A stretch of DNA of 64,000 nt, taken from Saccharina japonica. Lineage: Eukaryota > Sar > Phaeophyceae > Laminariales > Laminariaceae. The DNA is taken from contig MEHQ01003862.1 of NCBI GenBank assembly GCA_008828725.1, forward strand, positions 8,611 to 72,610, written 5' to 3'. A program made the position numbers and the translations under genes. Positions 1 to 10,554 of the stretch are shown in pieces (position 1 is the first letter of the stretch; each line of letters begins with the position of its first letter). The notes beneath the pieces are model-generated. The model was not told the DNA's origin and did no database searches. It saw nothing but the letters and a program-made list of their open reading frames with translations.

Positions 1-1095
1 CCCCCCCCCCCCCCCCCCGTCTCGTAAGACATGCGTGGTGAATGGTAAAATTACTTAAGGCAATGGACAAATGAGTACGCCCCCCCCCCGTCTCGAAAGG
101 GATGCGTGGTCTGTGGTCAAATAACTAGGCAAGCAACAAATGAATACGCCCCCTTCCCCCCCTATCTTAGATATTTATAGGTTGGGCTGACGTCGGTTGG
201 CAACGACACAGTAAAACATGCCGCTCACTACATGAGCTCCTGTAGACCACCAGGTTGATCACAGCTGGCGGTCGAGGTAGATCATTTGTGCGGGGTGGAG
301 AACCTTTACTCCGCACAAGGGGATTCATCGTATCACGTAGTGTCTATGGTAAGTCACCCACGAGGCAGTTACATAGTACTCCCATTGCTGTCTCTGGAAG
401 TGGTCACACCGGAAATTAAATTAACTCATTGAAACTGTCATCCATATGCAAGTCCGCCTCGCAAGCGGTTCTTGGTACGATGTAGCTCACCCTTCATGCG
501 ACTCGCCGAACACCTCACGGCGCTTCGCGCTTGGTGCTAGAAATGTCTGCCTGGTCGGTGAAAACCCGACATGCTCCATCCCGGCATTGTAGGGATGCGA
601 GGGTCTATGGTCATACTACTATGGTCATGCATGAATATCGAGTACACCTCCCTGCATGCCCCCCCCCTCCCCATCGCTGTTTCTATAAGTGGCCACACCA
701 GACATCGAATCAACTCATTGAAGCTGTCATCCATATGCAAGTCCGCCTCACAAGCGGTTCTTAGTAGGATGCAGCTCACCCTTCATGCGACTCGCCCAAC
801 ACCTCACGTTGCGCTTCGCGCTTGGTGCCAGCAATGACTCCCTGGTTGGTGAAAACCCGACGTGCTATGTCCCTGCATTGTAGGGATGCGAGGGTCTATG
901 GTCATACGACTACGGCCATGCATGGAAATGAAGTACACCCCCCCCTCCCCCCGCCCTGTCCACTCCTCCCCCCTCCCCACTACTCGAAAGGGATGCGTGG
1001 TCAATGGTCAAATGACAAAGGCAATAAACAAATGAGTACCCCGCCCCCCGCCCCCCCTCCCCCCCTCCGCTGCCTTTCCCACCTCCTCCCCTTTG
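1..1095 (+). repeat. Dispersed repeat 'R', first copy with a partial tandem duplication
   Basis: The repeat starts near 160 (motif ATATTTATAGGTTGGG) and runs to a C-rich end near 670. Its second half is repeated in tandem at about 683-940, offset ~291 bp: the word CATGCGACTCGCC occurs near 495 and again near 786. A hairpin-forming segment, CCGCCTCACAAGCGG, lies in each unit. Further copies sit at 3769-4252, 8165-8545, 12329-12500, 41920-42022 and, reversed, 60565-60812. Poly-C tracts open the window and punctuate the copies. A second small motif, AAGGGATGCGTGGTC, recurs near 97, 988 and in altered form 3588. Open frames inside are not conserved between copies, so I call none of them genes. 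Class (SINE, MITE or other) is undetermined. Confidence 0.75.
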
Positions 1096-1452
1096 ACGCA
1101 TGCTACGGTATAGAGGTACACCATTTCTGCCTTATAAGGGTGGTCGCTTAAGGAGCTCTATACCCCACCCAAAAACCGATTTTGGACGAAAACAAACGTA
1201 GTACCCTGTGAGAAATCTCATGGCCTTATGTATAAACCGAAGAATATTGCATCACAAAAACGGAAATTCCGACGATTTTGGGTGAACCCCTTAAGAAATG
1301 GCCCCACGAACTTGGGGACAAATTACTTGGAATTAGTGTTGGACATTTTCTTCAGTTCTGAATGGGTTAAGGAGCCCCTCCTTTCAGATTGTTTTTCAGC
1401 CAAAAAAGCCAAAAACGGTATACCGATATACCTCTGTCGTATATAGCACGCG
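1096..1452 (+). mobile_element. GCTACG-TIR MITE, copy 1 (reference copy)
   Basis: A 357-bp element has terminal inverted repeats of the type GCATGCTACGGTAGAGGT (left) and ACCTCTRTCGTA...GCACGCG (right). It is flanked by the 7-bp direct repeat CCCTTTG at 1089-1095 and 1453-1459. Internal landmarks shared with other copies are CTTAAGGAGCTC, the block around CCCCTTAAGAA, TGGGTTAAGGAGCC and CAGCCAAAAAA. No coding capacity is seen. The family is the commonest mobile repeat in the window. Confidence 0.85.
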
Positions 1453-1534
1453 CCCTTTGTCTAATCACACCCCCCTTCCCGAAACAACCACCGCCTCCTC
1501 TCATGGGTAGGATGAGCCAAAACGGACAAGCTTT

Positions 1535-2370
1535 GTACGTGCCGCTGTCCTCCCTGCTGCTCGATGAGTCCAATGCGGAGACCGGCGAGGCTAGCCGGCA
1601 GCGGCTCTGCATTACCCGAAATATCTCTATCCATGCGGTGAGATTTGTTTTTAAATATTTCGGTGGTTTTGGCTCTACGAGTAGTTCTTTTTAGTTTTTG
1701 TTGTTTGGTTCATTATTGGTTTTGTGTTCTGTGTTCTGTGTTTTGTGTTTTGTGTTTTGTGTTGTGTGTTGTGTGTTTTGTGTTTTGTGTTTTGTGTTTT
1801 ATGTTTTGTGTTTTGTGTTTTGTGTTCTGTGTTCTGTGTTTTATGTTCCGTGTTTTTCTGTTTGTTTCCGGTGTCAGGTTTGCTTTTTTGGGTTTGTATT
1901 GCTCGTTTTTTGCGTTTTTGCGTTTTTTTTATATATTTCATTTCAGTACGTATCAGCTTCGGTTTTGGCACTCCTGAGAGCTGCGACGCTTGCGGCCAGC
2001 AGCTCTGCATTACCCGAAAGGACTCCTTTTCTTTTGCTGTGTTCGTGTTTTTTACTAGTTGTGTGAATGCTCTACCAGGTAGTTTTTATTTTTCTACTTT
2101 TGTTTTTCAACTTTTTGTTCTTCAACTTTTTGTTTTTCGAACTTGTTTGAGTTTTGGTGTTGATATTGATTTTTGTTTTGTAACGCTAATTTTTTTTTTC
2201 TCTTTATGGTTAAAGGTTTGGGTTTGTGTTGCTCGTTTTACGAGTTTTTTTTTTTTTTTTTTCGGTGCTGGTCATAGTTCCAAGTTTCGCATTCGGTACT
2301 CCTGGGAGCGATGGTGCTAGCGGCCAGCGACTGCGCATCGCCCGAGATGACTCCATTCATGCGGTGATTT
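1535..2370 (+). repeat. Triplicated ~80-bp exon-like cassette separated by T/G-rich DNA
   Basis: Three direct copies lie at about 1545-1645, 1960-2035 and 2290-2370. Each translates on the + strand to a related peptide of the form TPxSxxASGQRLCITRxDSIHAV (copies read ASRQRLCITRNISIHAV, CGQQLCITRKDSFSFAV and ASGQRLRIARDDSIHAV). They are separated by long TTTTGTG-like and poly-T tracts. Copy 2 is preceded by TTTCATTTCAG, a plausible splice acceptor, and copies 1 and 3 are followed by GTGA. Either these are tandemly duplicated exons or a minisatellite whose unit happens to stay open. No family is recognised. Confidence 0.5.
1720..1860. repeat. TTTTGTG microsatellite
   Basis: Near-uninterrupted (T)nGTG tract. 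The long Cys/Phe/Val-rich frames through here are low-complexity artefacts. Confidence 0.95.
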
Positions 2371-2431
2371 TTTTTTTCAATTCTTGTGTGGTTTTGTTCT
2401 TTTGGTCTTTGGTCTTTTTTGTTTTTTCCAT

Positions 2432-2600
2432 CCCATTTATTATCTTCGCACTTCCGTCTTTCTCCCTCCCTAGTCGTAACTCAGATCCGAGATCCGGGGT
2501 CACAAAGTAGGCTCCTCTCCCTCCTCCCCCACTACGGTTCTTGCCTTGGTTTTTATCGCGAGAATATTTCAGCACTTTCTTCCCTCGTGTAGGTGTTGGT
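2432..2600 (-). repeat. SINE-like body, copy 1 (headless)
   Basis: The segment matches the body of the SINE-like family: motifs CTAGTCGTAACTCAGATCC, GGGGTCACAAAGTAGGCT, CTACGGTTCTTGCC and TATCGCGAGAA. It is reversed relative to the copy at 7584-7895. The tRNA-like head is missing; the GCTACG MITE at 2603 abuts where it should be. Confidence 0.7.
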
Positions 2601-2602
2601 TG

Positions 2603-2881
2603 ACGCATGCTACGGTAGAGGTGCAGTGTATTTTTTCTATGAAAGCGGTCACTTAAGGCGTGCTGTACCTCAACCGAAACCCGATTTTGGACGAAAACAA
2701 AAGTGCTACCTGGTATATACTCGATTCACAATCCCGTGGCCTTAAGTACAATACGAAAAATAGGGCGACACAAAAATCCAATCCCGACGGATTTGGGTTA
2801 AGGAGCCTTTACTACTGTAGGTCATTCAGAAAGGATTTCGGCCAAAAAGTGTCACTGGGACTACCTCTATCGTACCACGCG
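2603..2881 (+). mobile_element. GCTACG-TIR MITE, copy 2
   Basis: Left end ACGCATGCTACGGTAGAGG and right end CTACCTCTATCGTACCACGCG are present, with the internal ATTTTGGACGAAAACAAA block. Imperfect flanking repeats are TTGGTTG and TCGGTTC. Confidence 0.75.
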
Positions 2882-3600
2882 TCGGTTCTAGATCTTGGGT
2901 TTTGATTTGTTTTGGTTTTGTTTTCGGGTATATATGGGTTCGTTTTTTTTTTTTGTGTGTGTGTGTGTTTTTTTTTAGTTTTGGTTTATATGGGTTTCGA
3001 CCCCCCCCAAGAGCGCGGTCTCTTGGTAACAGCCAGTGCCACTGCACCGCCCAGGACTCCAATTAGTGGGTGAGGTGTTCGCGTAGATCTGCCCGCGCAG
3101 GCGAACTTCTTCAAATGTGCCCGCACTGAAAATAGAGCCTTCCCAAGCACAACGACCAGGTGGCACACCAACCAGGCATGCCTCTGGTTAGGGCTATTTT
3201 TACAATATACTGCTGCAGTCCAGTATACTGATTGGTTTTGACGACAGTATACATCGTTAGTGACTGAGTCAGCCAGTGCCCAGCCCTAGCTATTTTGGGA
3301 AAGAGTTCCGGGTCGGGGTGGTGGCCGCCGCTAGCCGAAGCCAGAAATAAGCTCACCGTCGGGAACGAATGCCTTACAGCTTCGTGACAAAGCCCTACCT
3401 CATTAGAAACAGCATCCTTTTGTGCGGGCACGTCAGAGAAGTCCGCCCGAGCCGGCAGATTTACGCCCGCTGTGTTGGTGAGGTTTTCAACATCTCTCCT
3501 CCCTCATATCGGAAGGGGTACGTACGTGGGTATTTGTCAAAAGCCTAAGGCACGCAACGGATGGGCACGCTCCCCGCTCCGTCTCGAAAGTGATGCATTG
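2882..3600. other. Non-coding, no recognised feature
   Basis: 2890-2990 is T/G-rich low-complexity DNA with a short (GT)n run. 3000-3540 looks unique, with only short unsupported open frames. 3541-3610 carries a fragment of the AAGGGATGCGTGG motif. Confidence 0.5.
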
Positions 3601-3620
3601 TCAATGGTCAAATGACAATT

Positions 3621-3723
3621 ACGGCGGACCATAGTGAATAGAACCTGCGGTATACACAAAAACCTATATATTTACCTACTTTTACTTACAATATTTGGTC
3701 CTTTTTACTGTCATCTCTCGTAA
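3621..3723 (+). mobile_element. GGGGGACCATAG MITE, copy 1
   Basis: Degenerate copy of a ~110-bp family. The left end is ACGGCGGACCATAGTGAATAG, internal ACCTATATATTTACCTAC, and the right part AATATTTGGTCC. The right terminus is decayed. Confidence 0.6.
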
Positions 3724-3768
3724 TAAGGCAAACAATGAATGTGTACCCCCCTCCCCCCTTTCACCCCC

Positions 3769-4252
3769 CCTATATATTGTATATTTATAGGTTGGGTTGG
3801 CGTCGGTTGGCAACGACGCTGTAAAACACGCCTCTCACTGCGTGAGCTAGACAACCAGGGTGCCGTTTTTTTTTTTTTTTTTTTTGGCGGTCACCAAGGC
3901 TGGCGGTCGAGTTAGATCATTATGTGCGGGGTGGAGAACCTTTCCTCCGCACAAGGGGAATGGTCGTATCACGTAGTGTGTATATAGTAAGGCACCCACG
4001 AGGCAGTTACATCCCCTCCCGTGCCCCTCATTGAAGTTGTCATCCGTATGCAAGTCCGCCTCACAAGCGGTTCTTAGTAGTAGGATGCAGGTCAACGTTC
4101 ATGCGACTCGCCGAACACCTCACGGCGCTTCGCGCTTGCTTGGTGCTAGCAAGCAATGTCTGCCTGGTCGGCAAGAGCCCGACATGCTCCGTCCCGGCAT
4201 TGTAGGGATGCGAGGGCCTATGGTCATACGACTACGGCCGTGAATGAATATC
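3769..4252 (+). repeat. Dispersed repeat 'R', copy 2
   Basis: Full-length relative of the copy at 160-670, from ATATTTATAGGTTGGG to the C-rich end, including the CCGCCTCACAAGCGG hairpin. It contains a 20-base T run near 3866-3885. Confidence 0.8.
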
Positions 4253-4464
4253 CCCCCCTTTCCACCCCGCCTCCTTGTGTTGTGAACAGGGAACTTCGCT
4301 GTTTCACCTCCCAACGAACCAGCCGGTCATATCCCTAGGAACTCTGCCCTTAAGGTCGCTCTACACAGTCGTCGACACCGAGCTGAAGAGGGTGGGACTG
4401 GCCCAGAAAGGAGATGACGCCTCTTTGAGAGCGGCAGGGGATTTGGTGAGTTCGTCCCCTTGTG

Positions 4465-4515
4465 GATGCATGCTATATACGATAGGGACCCCTTACTTTT
4501 AAGGAGCTCTAAAAC
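4465..4515 (+). mobile_element. GCTACG-TIR MITE fragment
   Basis: GATGCATGCTATATACGATAG followed by TTTTAAGGAGCTCTA matches the left end of the family; the remainder is missing. Confidence 0.5.
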
Positions 4516-4554
4516 ACACGAGGTATATATGGCATAAATATACCGTATATATTT

Positions 4555-4690
4555 ACAGCAATAAAAAACAACGGCTGTGAGATGCGAGGGTTTCGTCGAA
4601 ACTCATGAGTGTGATACATTCGATCGCGTGTACCTACGGGTTTCATGCGTCCTCATGCCCTTAATGTGCATCCTGTATATGAGGAGAAAC
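4555..4690 (+). repeat. Dispersed repeat 'S', copy 1
   Basis: The block from GGCTGTGAGATGCGAGGG through TTTCGTCGAAACTCAT, GATCGCGTGTACC and GCATCCTGTATATGAGG recurs at 9635-9800 and, partly, at 43195-43290. Class unknown. Confidence 0.6.
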
Positions 4691-4699
4691 GGAATCTGA

Positions 4700-6150
4700 G
4701 GCCGCAAAATGCAGGGAGCGTGTGTCTTATCTGTGAAAAAAATGTAAATCGTGGGTTTTGCACGTACATAACTCTTCCACTGCTATTCATAGGAAATAAT
4801 TGTACCTGGTAGTACTGTTTTTTTACATATACTTTGAGTATACAGAAGTCTTCGTAGTGTGTTCTTCGCTATATAGGTGCTGATAAACTACAGCACTGTT
4901 TTGTAAGTATCATATACGGTAAGCATACATAAGTCTTCGTGTTGTGTTTTTCGCCGTAGATGCTGATAACATATACTACGTCCGTCAAAGTATGGCACTA
5001 ACTGGTAGTAATTGCTAACTTGGAAGAGCTCAATCGGTCAGAACATTTCCCCCCCCGAAAGGCAAAAAGTGGGAAACCCTTGTACCTCTAAGGTGCCGCA
5101 CGACCTTATCCGTCCCCACCCCCCTTGCGCACATGCCAGAGCTGTAGCCCTGCAAGCGCCTGCACCGGAATGCAGGCATTCAGCGAGTCCGAGAACACAT
5201 GCGATGACCCGATCTGCTCGGCCTACCTTTTCTCGGTGGGTTTCTTTGCGGTTTCGCATGTTTTTTTTTTTTTTTTTGTGTGGTTTTCGCGTTTTGTTTT
5301 GTTTTGTTTTGTTTTGTTTTGTTTTTGGAGTTTTTGTTTTCGTTTTGGAGTGTGCGTTTTTTGTTTTGTTTTGTTTTTGCTTGGCTTTGTGTTTTAGTCT
5401 TTATTATTTTATTTTGTGTTTGTTCATAATGTGTTTTATTTTATTTTAATATTTTGTTCTTTTGCTTTGTTATTGGTTGGGCTCGGGGTTGGGTTGGGTT
5501 GGATTGGAGGGTGGGTTGGATTGGGTGGGTTTTTTGGTGGGGTCAAGTTGGGACGGATTCGATCGGGCGCTAATTTTGGTTGGGCTGGGCTGGATCGGGT
5601 TGGTTTGTTTTTGTTAGCACTGTTAGGATGGAGTTGGTGGGCTTCGTCTACTTCGCTTCTTGTTTCGGCTTGTTTCGCTCAGGTTTTGCTTCTTTGCCTC
5701 ATTTTGCGTTGCGTTGTGTTGCTGTGTCCTTTTCGAGGGCTTTGATTCGATCGTACCTATTAATAGTATGACACGTTAGCTGCGGTCGCCCGCGTTCTAC
5801 ATACGCCAGCGACTGCCCTGGGTGCTGCCAACGGGTCAACGACAGGACACCACGTACTTGAAGGGTGGTTTTCGTTCTGTTTCTTTTTTTGTCCATGGCG
5901 TTAAAGTTGGTTTTTGCTGCCTTCCATCATCCTTCCCTCTTTTCTCTTGTTGTCGTAGTTACAGTTTTCATGGTTCAGTTGCAGCTATAGTTGGAGCTGT
6001 CAAGGATGCTTCCGTCTTTTGTTTGTCGCCTTCGCTGATGCTGCCTTGTTTGCTACCGGCATTGTTGTTATCGATTCTGCCGTTTTGTTTTTCTGTGGTT
6101 GTGTCGGATCGCCCCTTCCTTGTCTATATGTGCTGCTATGTCGGTAAGCA
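4700..6150. other. Low-complexity and unassigned DNA
   Basis: 4700-5250 shows no supported gene. 5255-5460 is T-rich with (TTTTG)n. 5475-5620 is GGGTTGG-rich. 5640-6150 has moderately complex sequence whose open frames (Phe/Ser/Cys-rich) look like random readings of T-rich DNA. Confidence 0.5.
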
Positions 6151-6152
6151 AA

Positions 6153-6325
6153 ATTCGACGAGAGTTGACGAGGGAAGAAGGTGCTGAAATCTTCTCGCGA
6201 TAAAAAAGCAAGGCAAGAACCGTAGTGGGGGGGGAGGGAGAGGAGCCTACTTTGTGACCCCGGACCTGAGTTACGACTAGGGAGGGAGAAAGACGGAAGT
6301 GCGAAGATAATAAATGGGATGGACA
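6153..6325 (+). repeat. SINE-like body, copy 2 (headless)
   Basis: It matches the family body: GACGAGGGAAGAAGGTGC, TCTTCTCGCGATAAAAA, GAACCGTAGTGGG, CTGAGTTACGACTAGGGAGG and the 3' tail AAGATAATAAATGGGATGG. Same orientation as 7584-7895, with no tRNA-like head upstream. Confidence 0.7.
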
Positions 6326-6499
6326 AAAAAACAAATATACAGTGCCAAGCGATTTCACAGGCACTATACGAGCGGGCAGGTTGCAGTATTTAATCGGCAC
6401 TAAAGGGGGATCAGTGCTGTAGTATGATCCCCCCTGCCTTCGCCTTTTGTTTGTTTTTTTGTTTTTGCTGTTGTAGGCGCTGCGCAAAGTTGGCGTTGG

Positions 6500-6815
6500 T
6501 GTTTCCTTGTTTGTTGTGTTATTGTTTGTTGTTTCATTGTTTGTTGTTTGTTGTTTTGTTGTTTGTTGTTTTGTTGTTTGTTGTTTTGTTGTTTGTTGTT
6601 GGTTGTTGTTTTGTTGTTTGTTGTTTTGTTGTTTGTTGTGCTATTGTTTGGTGTTTCCTTGTCTGTTGTTTTATTGTTTGTTGTTTTGTTGTTTGTTGTT
6701 TTATTGTTTGTTGTTTTATTGTTTTGTTGTTCTATTGTTTTGTTGTTTGTTGTTTTGTTGTTTGCTGTCTTCTTGTTTGGTGTTTTATTGCTTGTTGTTT
6801 TATTGTTTTTTGCCT
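6500..6815. repeat. TTGTTGTTTGTTG microsatellite
   Basis: Long imperfect TTGTTTGTTGT tract. Three + frames and one - frame stay open only because of composition (Cys/Leu/Val or Asn/Thr/Lys repeats). Confidence 0.95.
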
Positions 6816-6828
6816 TTTCTGCCACCCT

Positions 6829-6993
6829 CGTTTATCGCTGTGTTGTCGCTGTTGTTACGTCTTTTGCCTTGGTCAAGACTCTGGATGCTGAAACACACAT
6901 CTGCCACACCCCGGCTGGGTTGAAGGTGCTGGCCATCGTAATCGGGGTGATATTCGGGATCACGGAAATGGCCGGGCACTTTTTGCGGTGAGA
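6829..6993 (+). CDS. Possible terminal exon of a membrane protein, unrecognised
   Basis: Directly after the TTGTT microsatellite one + frame has ordinary amino-acid composition and ends in a TGA at 6989-6991. It reads LVYRCVVAVVTSFALVKTLD, then HTPAGLKVLAIVIGVIFGIT and EMAGHFLR. Two hydrophobic stretches suggest membrane segments. There is no methionine start, and the frame upstream runs into the microsatellite, so if real it is an exon or gene remnant. The hAT-like element begins 20 bp downstream. No family recognised; chance open frame is a serious alternative. Confidence 0.22.
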
Positions 6994-7011
6994 GCGCTCG
7001 TCACTCCCCAG

Positions 7012-7442
7012 TAGAGACGGGCACCGGATAGCATTTTCGAACAACCAAAAAACGGATAGGAGGCGGCATTATCAAAAACGAAAAACTGGTTTAACCGGTT
7101 TTGTTTGGCATGTACCATATTAAATAAAGCCTCCAAAACGTTGGAAACCACGGGTGTTTTTATTTTATTTTTCGATTTGCAAAATTTGCATACTCCCAAG
7201 TGCGTATCTGGTTCTCTTCGTGACCTTGTTTGCCCAACTATCACGCGCTGCCATGTTCATGTTCACGCTCTTCATTGCTGCAGGCTCGTTTTAGGGTAGA
7301 TGTGGGTGCCCTAAAATAAACACAAAAACGATACGATATTAAACGAATAAACAGGTTTTTATTTTGGAGACCGACTGATTGCAAAGGCCTGCCGGACTTC
7401 CATAAAACCGTGGGTAACTCAATTTTATGTTGCCCATCTCTA
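7012..7442 (+). mobile_element. hAT-like non-autonomous element
   Basis: The 431-bp element begins TAGAGACGGGCACCGG and ends TTGCCCATCTCTA, i.e. TIRs of TAGAGAYGGGCA type. An 8-bp imperfect flanking duplication, CTCCCCAG (7004-7011) and ACCCCTAG (7443-7450), matches 6 of 8 positions. The right half (TGACCTTGTTTGCCCAACT, TTCATTGCTGCAGRCTCG, GTGGGTGCCCTAAAATAAAC) recurs at 8645-8894. The TIR sequence and 8-bp duplication fit the hAT superfamily; no transposase frame is present. Confidence 0.65.
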
Positions 7443-7583
7443 ACCCCTAGTCAAGATACCCGCCGTCTTCCCTTGTATCATAAATCAGACTGGTAACTCT
7501 ACAGCGATCGATACTTATTACATATAATGTGCTTGTCTGTTCAGGTGCGCATCAGATATATAGTACCTCGTACAGCAGTTCGC

Positions 7584-7895
7584 GCCGCTGTAGTGTAGTG
7601 GTTAGCTTCAAATGCTATGTACTAGCATTGGTACCCGAGTTCGAACCCCACCGTGGTGAGATTTTAACTTTATTTGCGAAAATAAAACGGAACGATTTGC
7701 TGAGAGCGCCTTCGTGGCGTGGGTAGGCGGAATTCGACGCGAGCCGACGAGGGAAGAAAGGGCTGAAATCTTCTCGCGATAAAAATGCAAGGCACGTACC
7801 GTAGTGGGGAGGGAGGAGAAAAACCTACTTAGTGACACCGGGTCTGAGTTACGACTTAAGAAGGAGAGAGAAAGAAAGGGCGAAAAATAATACAT
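7584..7895 (+). repeat. tRNA-derived SINE-like element, full copy
   Basis: The head has an A-box-like TAGTGTAGTGGTTAGC near 7590 and a B-box-like GAGTTCGAACC at 7639-7649, spaced as in a tRNA. The body then carries GACGAGGGAAGAAAGGGC, TCTTCTCGCGATAAAAATG, CGTACCGTAGTGGGG and CTGAGTTACGACTTAAG, ending in an A-rich tail before a G run. Related bodies lie at 2432, 6153, 15425, 26225 and 33575. Mobilisation by an unseen LINE is family knowledge, not visible here. Confidence 0.7.
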
Positions 7896-8164
7896 GGGGG
7901 GGGGGATAAGCCAGGTATAATAGCAGTTTCATATTTTGTTCACGTCGTTGGAGCTGTAATCCTCACCATTATGTATTATATAATATCATAATATTCATAC
8001 GTACTTAAAGAAGAAGGTATTATTTGTATTATTTGTACATACATTTGTACAAAAGATACCCAGCGCGTTGCTCGGACTGACGTGGAGGCGTCGACAACTC
8101 AAAGGTACGGTTTCTGTTGTTGTTTTTGGCGTCACGCCATGCTCGCGGGCTTGTAGATAAATTG

Positions 8165-8545
8165 TCGGTTGATGAACTCGCACTCCGCACAAAGGGGACG
8201 ATCGTATCACGTAGTGTGTATATGGTAAGCATGCCACCGAGGCGATGACGTATGGATAGCCATTGCTCGCTCTGGAGAAGTGGCCACACGAGACAATGTA
8301 AAGAACAATTACATTGAAGGCTAGCCATCCATGATGCAAGTCCGCCTCTCAGGCGGTTTCTTAGGCAGATACAGCCTCACCTCCATAACAGAAGAAGCGA
8401 CTCGCCTCAATACCTCACGTGCTCATCGCGATTAGTGCAAGCAATGTCAACTGACCTGCTTGTGAAAACCCCAAACGTAGCTCCAGTCCCGACATTGTGG
8501 ATTACGAGGGTCTATGGTCGCGTACGACGACCAACGCGTGCCACA
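8165..8545 (+). repeat. Dispersed repeat 'R', copy 3 (diverged)
   Basis: Aligned by eye to copies 1 and 2 through CGTATCACGTAGTG, GTGGCCACACGAGACA, AAGTCCGCCTCTCAGGCGG, GCGACTCGCC and GAGGGTCTATGGTCG. Sequence upstream to about 8040 may also belong but is weakly matched. Confidence 0.65.
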
Positions 8546-8644
8546 GAATATGATACCACCCTCACCCCCCCCCCATCTCCGACTTTTGTTACCGTTCCGG
8601 TAGGGCAGTGCCTCCAAGTGCCGTGTAGATACTAACCTTGTTCT

Positions 8645-8894
8645 GCTTTTTGACCTTGTTCGCCCAACTTTTACGCTGTCATGATTTATGTTCACGTTAT
8701 TCATTGCTGCAGACTCGTTTTCGTGCAGACGTGGGTGCCCTAAAATAAACAAAAACATAAATAGACTAAAAAAACGGTTCATTTCGAAAACCGGCTATCA
8801 ATAGTTGCAAACGCCTGCCGGGTTTTCAGCAACCCCAGGTTTTCAGCAACCACGATTAACTTTTTTTTTGTTAATCCGGTGCCCATCTCTACTG
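8645..8894 (+). mobile_element. hAT-like element, right-hand fragment
   Basis: Homologous to 7219-7442. The right end CCGGTGCCCATCTCTA is the exact inverse of the left TIR of the first copy, which confirms the TIR. The left end was not found. Confidence 0.6.
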
Positions 8895-8980
8895 CACAAC
8901 CCTTCGCCCTTTCATCCATGGGCGCAGCCATTGTAGGGGGAGCCAGGGGAGCATGAAAAAAAATATGTTACGAGTATGAT

Positions 8981-9411
8981 GCATGCTATATACGGTATAA
9001 TAGAGGTGCACCATTTCTGCCTTCTGAGGGTGGTGACTTATTAAGGAGCTCTATAGTATGATGCATGCTATGTACGGTATGATAGAGGTGCATCATTTCT
9101 GCCTTCTGAGGGTGGTGACTTATTGAGGAGCTCCATACCTCACCCAAAAACATATTTGGGAGGGAAATAAAATTTGCTACCCGATGAACAATATCATTGC
9201 TTTAAGTTTAAAACGAAAAATACTGCAAAACTAAGAACCGAATTCCGACGATTTTGGGTGAACCCCTTAAGAACTGGTCCCCCGTTTTTGGGGACAAACT
9301 ACTTGGAATTAGTGCTGGATAAGCTTTTTCAGTTCTGAATGGGTTAAGGAGCCCCATCATTTCGTAAATGATTCAGCCAAAAAAAGGTATACCTCTATCG
9401 TAGCACGCGTC
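8981..9411 (+). mobile_element. GCTACG-TIR MITE, copy 3 with duplicated left end
   Basis: The left ~75 bp occurs twice in tandem (8981-9055 and 9062-9135), both with GAGGTGCAYCATTTCTGCC and GTGGTGACTTATT. The rest follows the reference copy through CGATTTTGGGTGAACCCC to the right end ACCTCTATCGTAGCACGCG. Confidence 0.8.
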
Positions 9412-9634
9412 GTATACGTACCCCGCTACCATTTTCGAGCCCCAGCTTAAGGGGCGGGGTCTACGAAAACCGAGAGAAACAACTAAAGAAAAAACCGTTT
9501 TTGTTCATTATCAAGGTTTGGATTGAGAATCCAACCCAACTGGGGTGTTTTTTTTAATGCGGGCAATTCTAGGAGCGTGGTGTCGTTCTCTTTTTGTCGT
9601 GTTCCGCTTTTTTTGGGTACGAGTACATACATCT

Positions 9635-9800
9635 TGTAAAAATTAAAAACAATGCCTGTGAGATCGAGGTTTTCGTTGAACCTCATCTTTGCAAGCTTGT
9701 GTGCGATTCTTCGATCGCGCGTACCATGGATTTTCTACATGTGTCCTCATGCAGGACGTACATCCCGCATATGAGGAGTGCGTATATAGGCGTACAGTAC
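9635..9800 (+). repeat. Dispersed repeat 'S', copy 2
   Basis: It shares CTGTGAGATCGAGG, CTCATCTTTGCAAGC, GATCGCGCGTACC and GCATATGAGGAG with the copies at 4555 and 43195. Just upstream, 9560-9600 weakly resembles the right arm of the fold-back element at 47.8 kb (TGGTGTCGTTCTCTTTTT). Confidence 0.55.
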
Positions 9801-10430
9801 AGGTAGGCGTACAGCATCGTTTTTTTTTTCGAGGAAGCTTATGCGAGGCGCTCTGTGGCGCTCTATACATTATTATTTTACCCTGGGCGGAAGTATAAGG
9901 AACCTTTGGTACTCGTGTTAGTGTTTGAACGATCCTTATATTTCCGACCATAAATGATTGTACGTTCGTATGTATGATATTCTTCTCCCTCTTTCGCTAA
10001 ATTAATTAACTGTACCCCCCCCATACCACGAACAACCTACCTTTATTATTCTTATATTCCCTGCACGACGTAGGTGTCGAACGAATGCAATTGTTATTTC
10101 TTGTGCTAACACATCGGAGGAGGAGGAGGAGGCGTGTTACTATAGGGGTACGTAAGCATTTTTTGAACGAAATATTCCTGACTGACTACTACTGACTATT
10201 ACTGACCATTACTGACTATCACTGGCTATCACTGACTATTACTGACTAACAATATACTTCTCAACTGAGTTACTACCCAGTATCCCATTTGTGATGCATC
10301 ATATATCTCCTCAGCCCCTACGAAGGCGACAGGATTGCTTGTTTAGTGGAGTAAGCCTAAGCGTTTAGACGGAGTCAGCTTTGGGTGAGGAATGGAGCTC
10401 CTATACTATAATTAAGTGAGCAGCCTCGTA
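9801..10430. other. Unassigned DNA with a 10-bp repeat and a MITE relic
   Basis: 10178-10248 is an imperfect ACTGACTATT tandem repeat. 10375-10430 holds GGGTGAGGAATGGAGCTCC and AAGTGAGCAGCCTCG, a relic of the GCTACG MITE in reverse orientation. No gene is supported. Confidence 0.5.
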
Positions 10431-10554
10431 AATATTAGGTGCTACCCCTAGAAAGCAAATATTATTGGGTACGAGAAAGTTCCTCGGTCGCAATGGCCGA
10501 GGAACAACCCCGCGAGTGAGAAGTGCACCGTATGCAGTGTTGGATATCCTATCG

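Noticed and set aside
1645..2320. Phe/Cys/Val-rich frames up to 198 codons
   Set aside because: Driven by TTTTGTG and poly-T repeats; only the three short cassettes are retained as a repeat feature.
6400..6990. Overlapping 138-155 codon frames (Cys/Leu/Val-rich and Asn/Thr/Lys-rich)
   Set aside because: They are readings of the TTGTTGTTTG microsatellite on both strands; only the last ~55 codons have normal composition and are listed separately.
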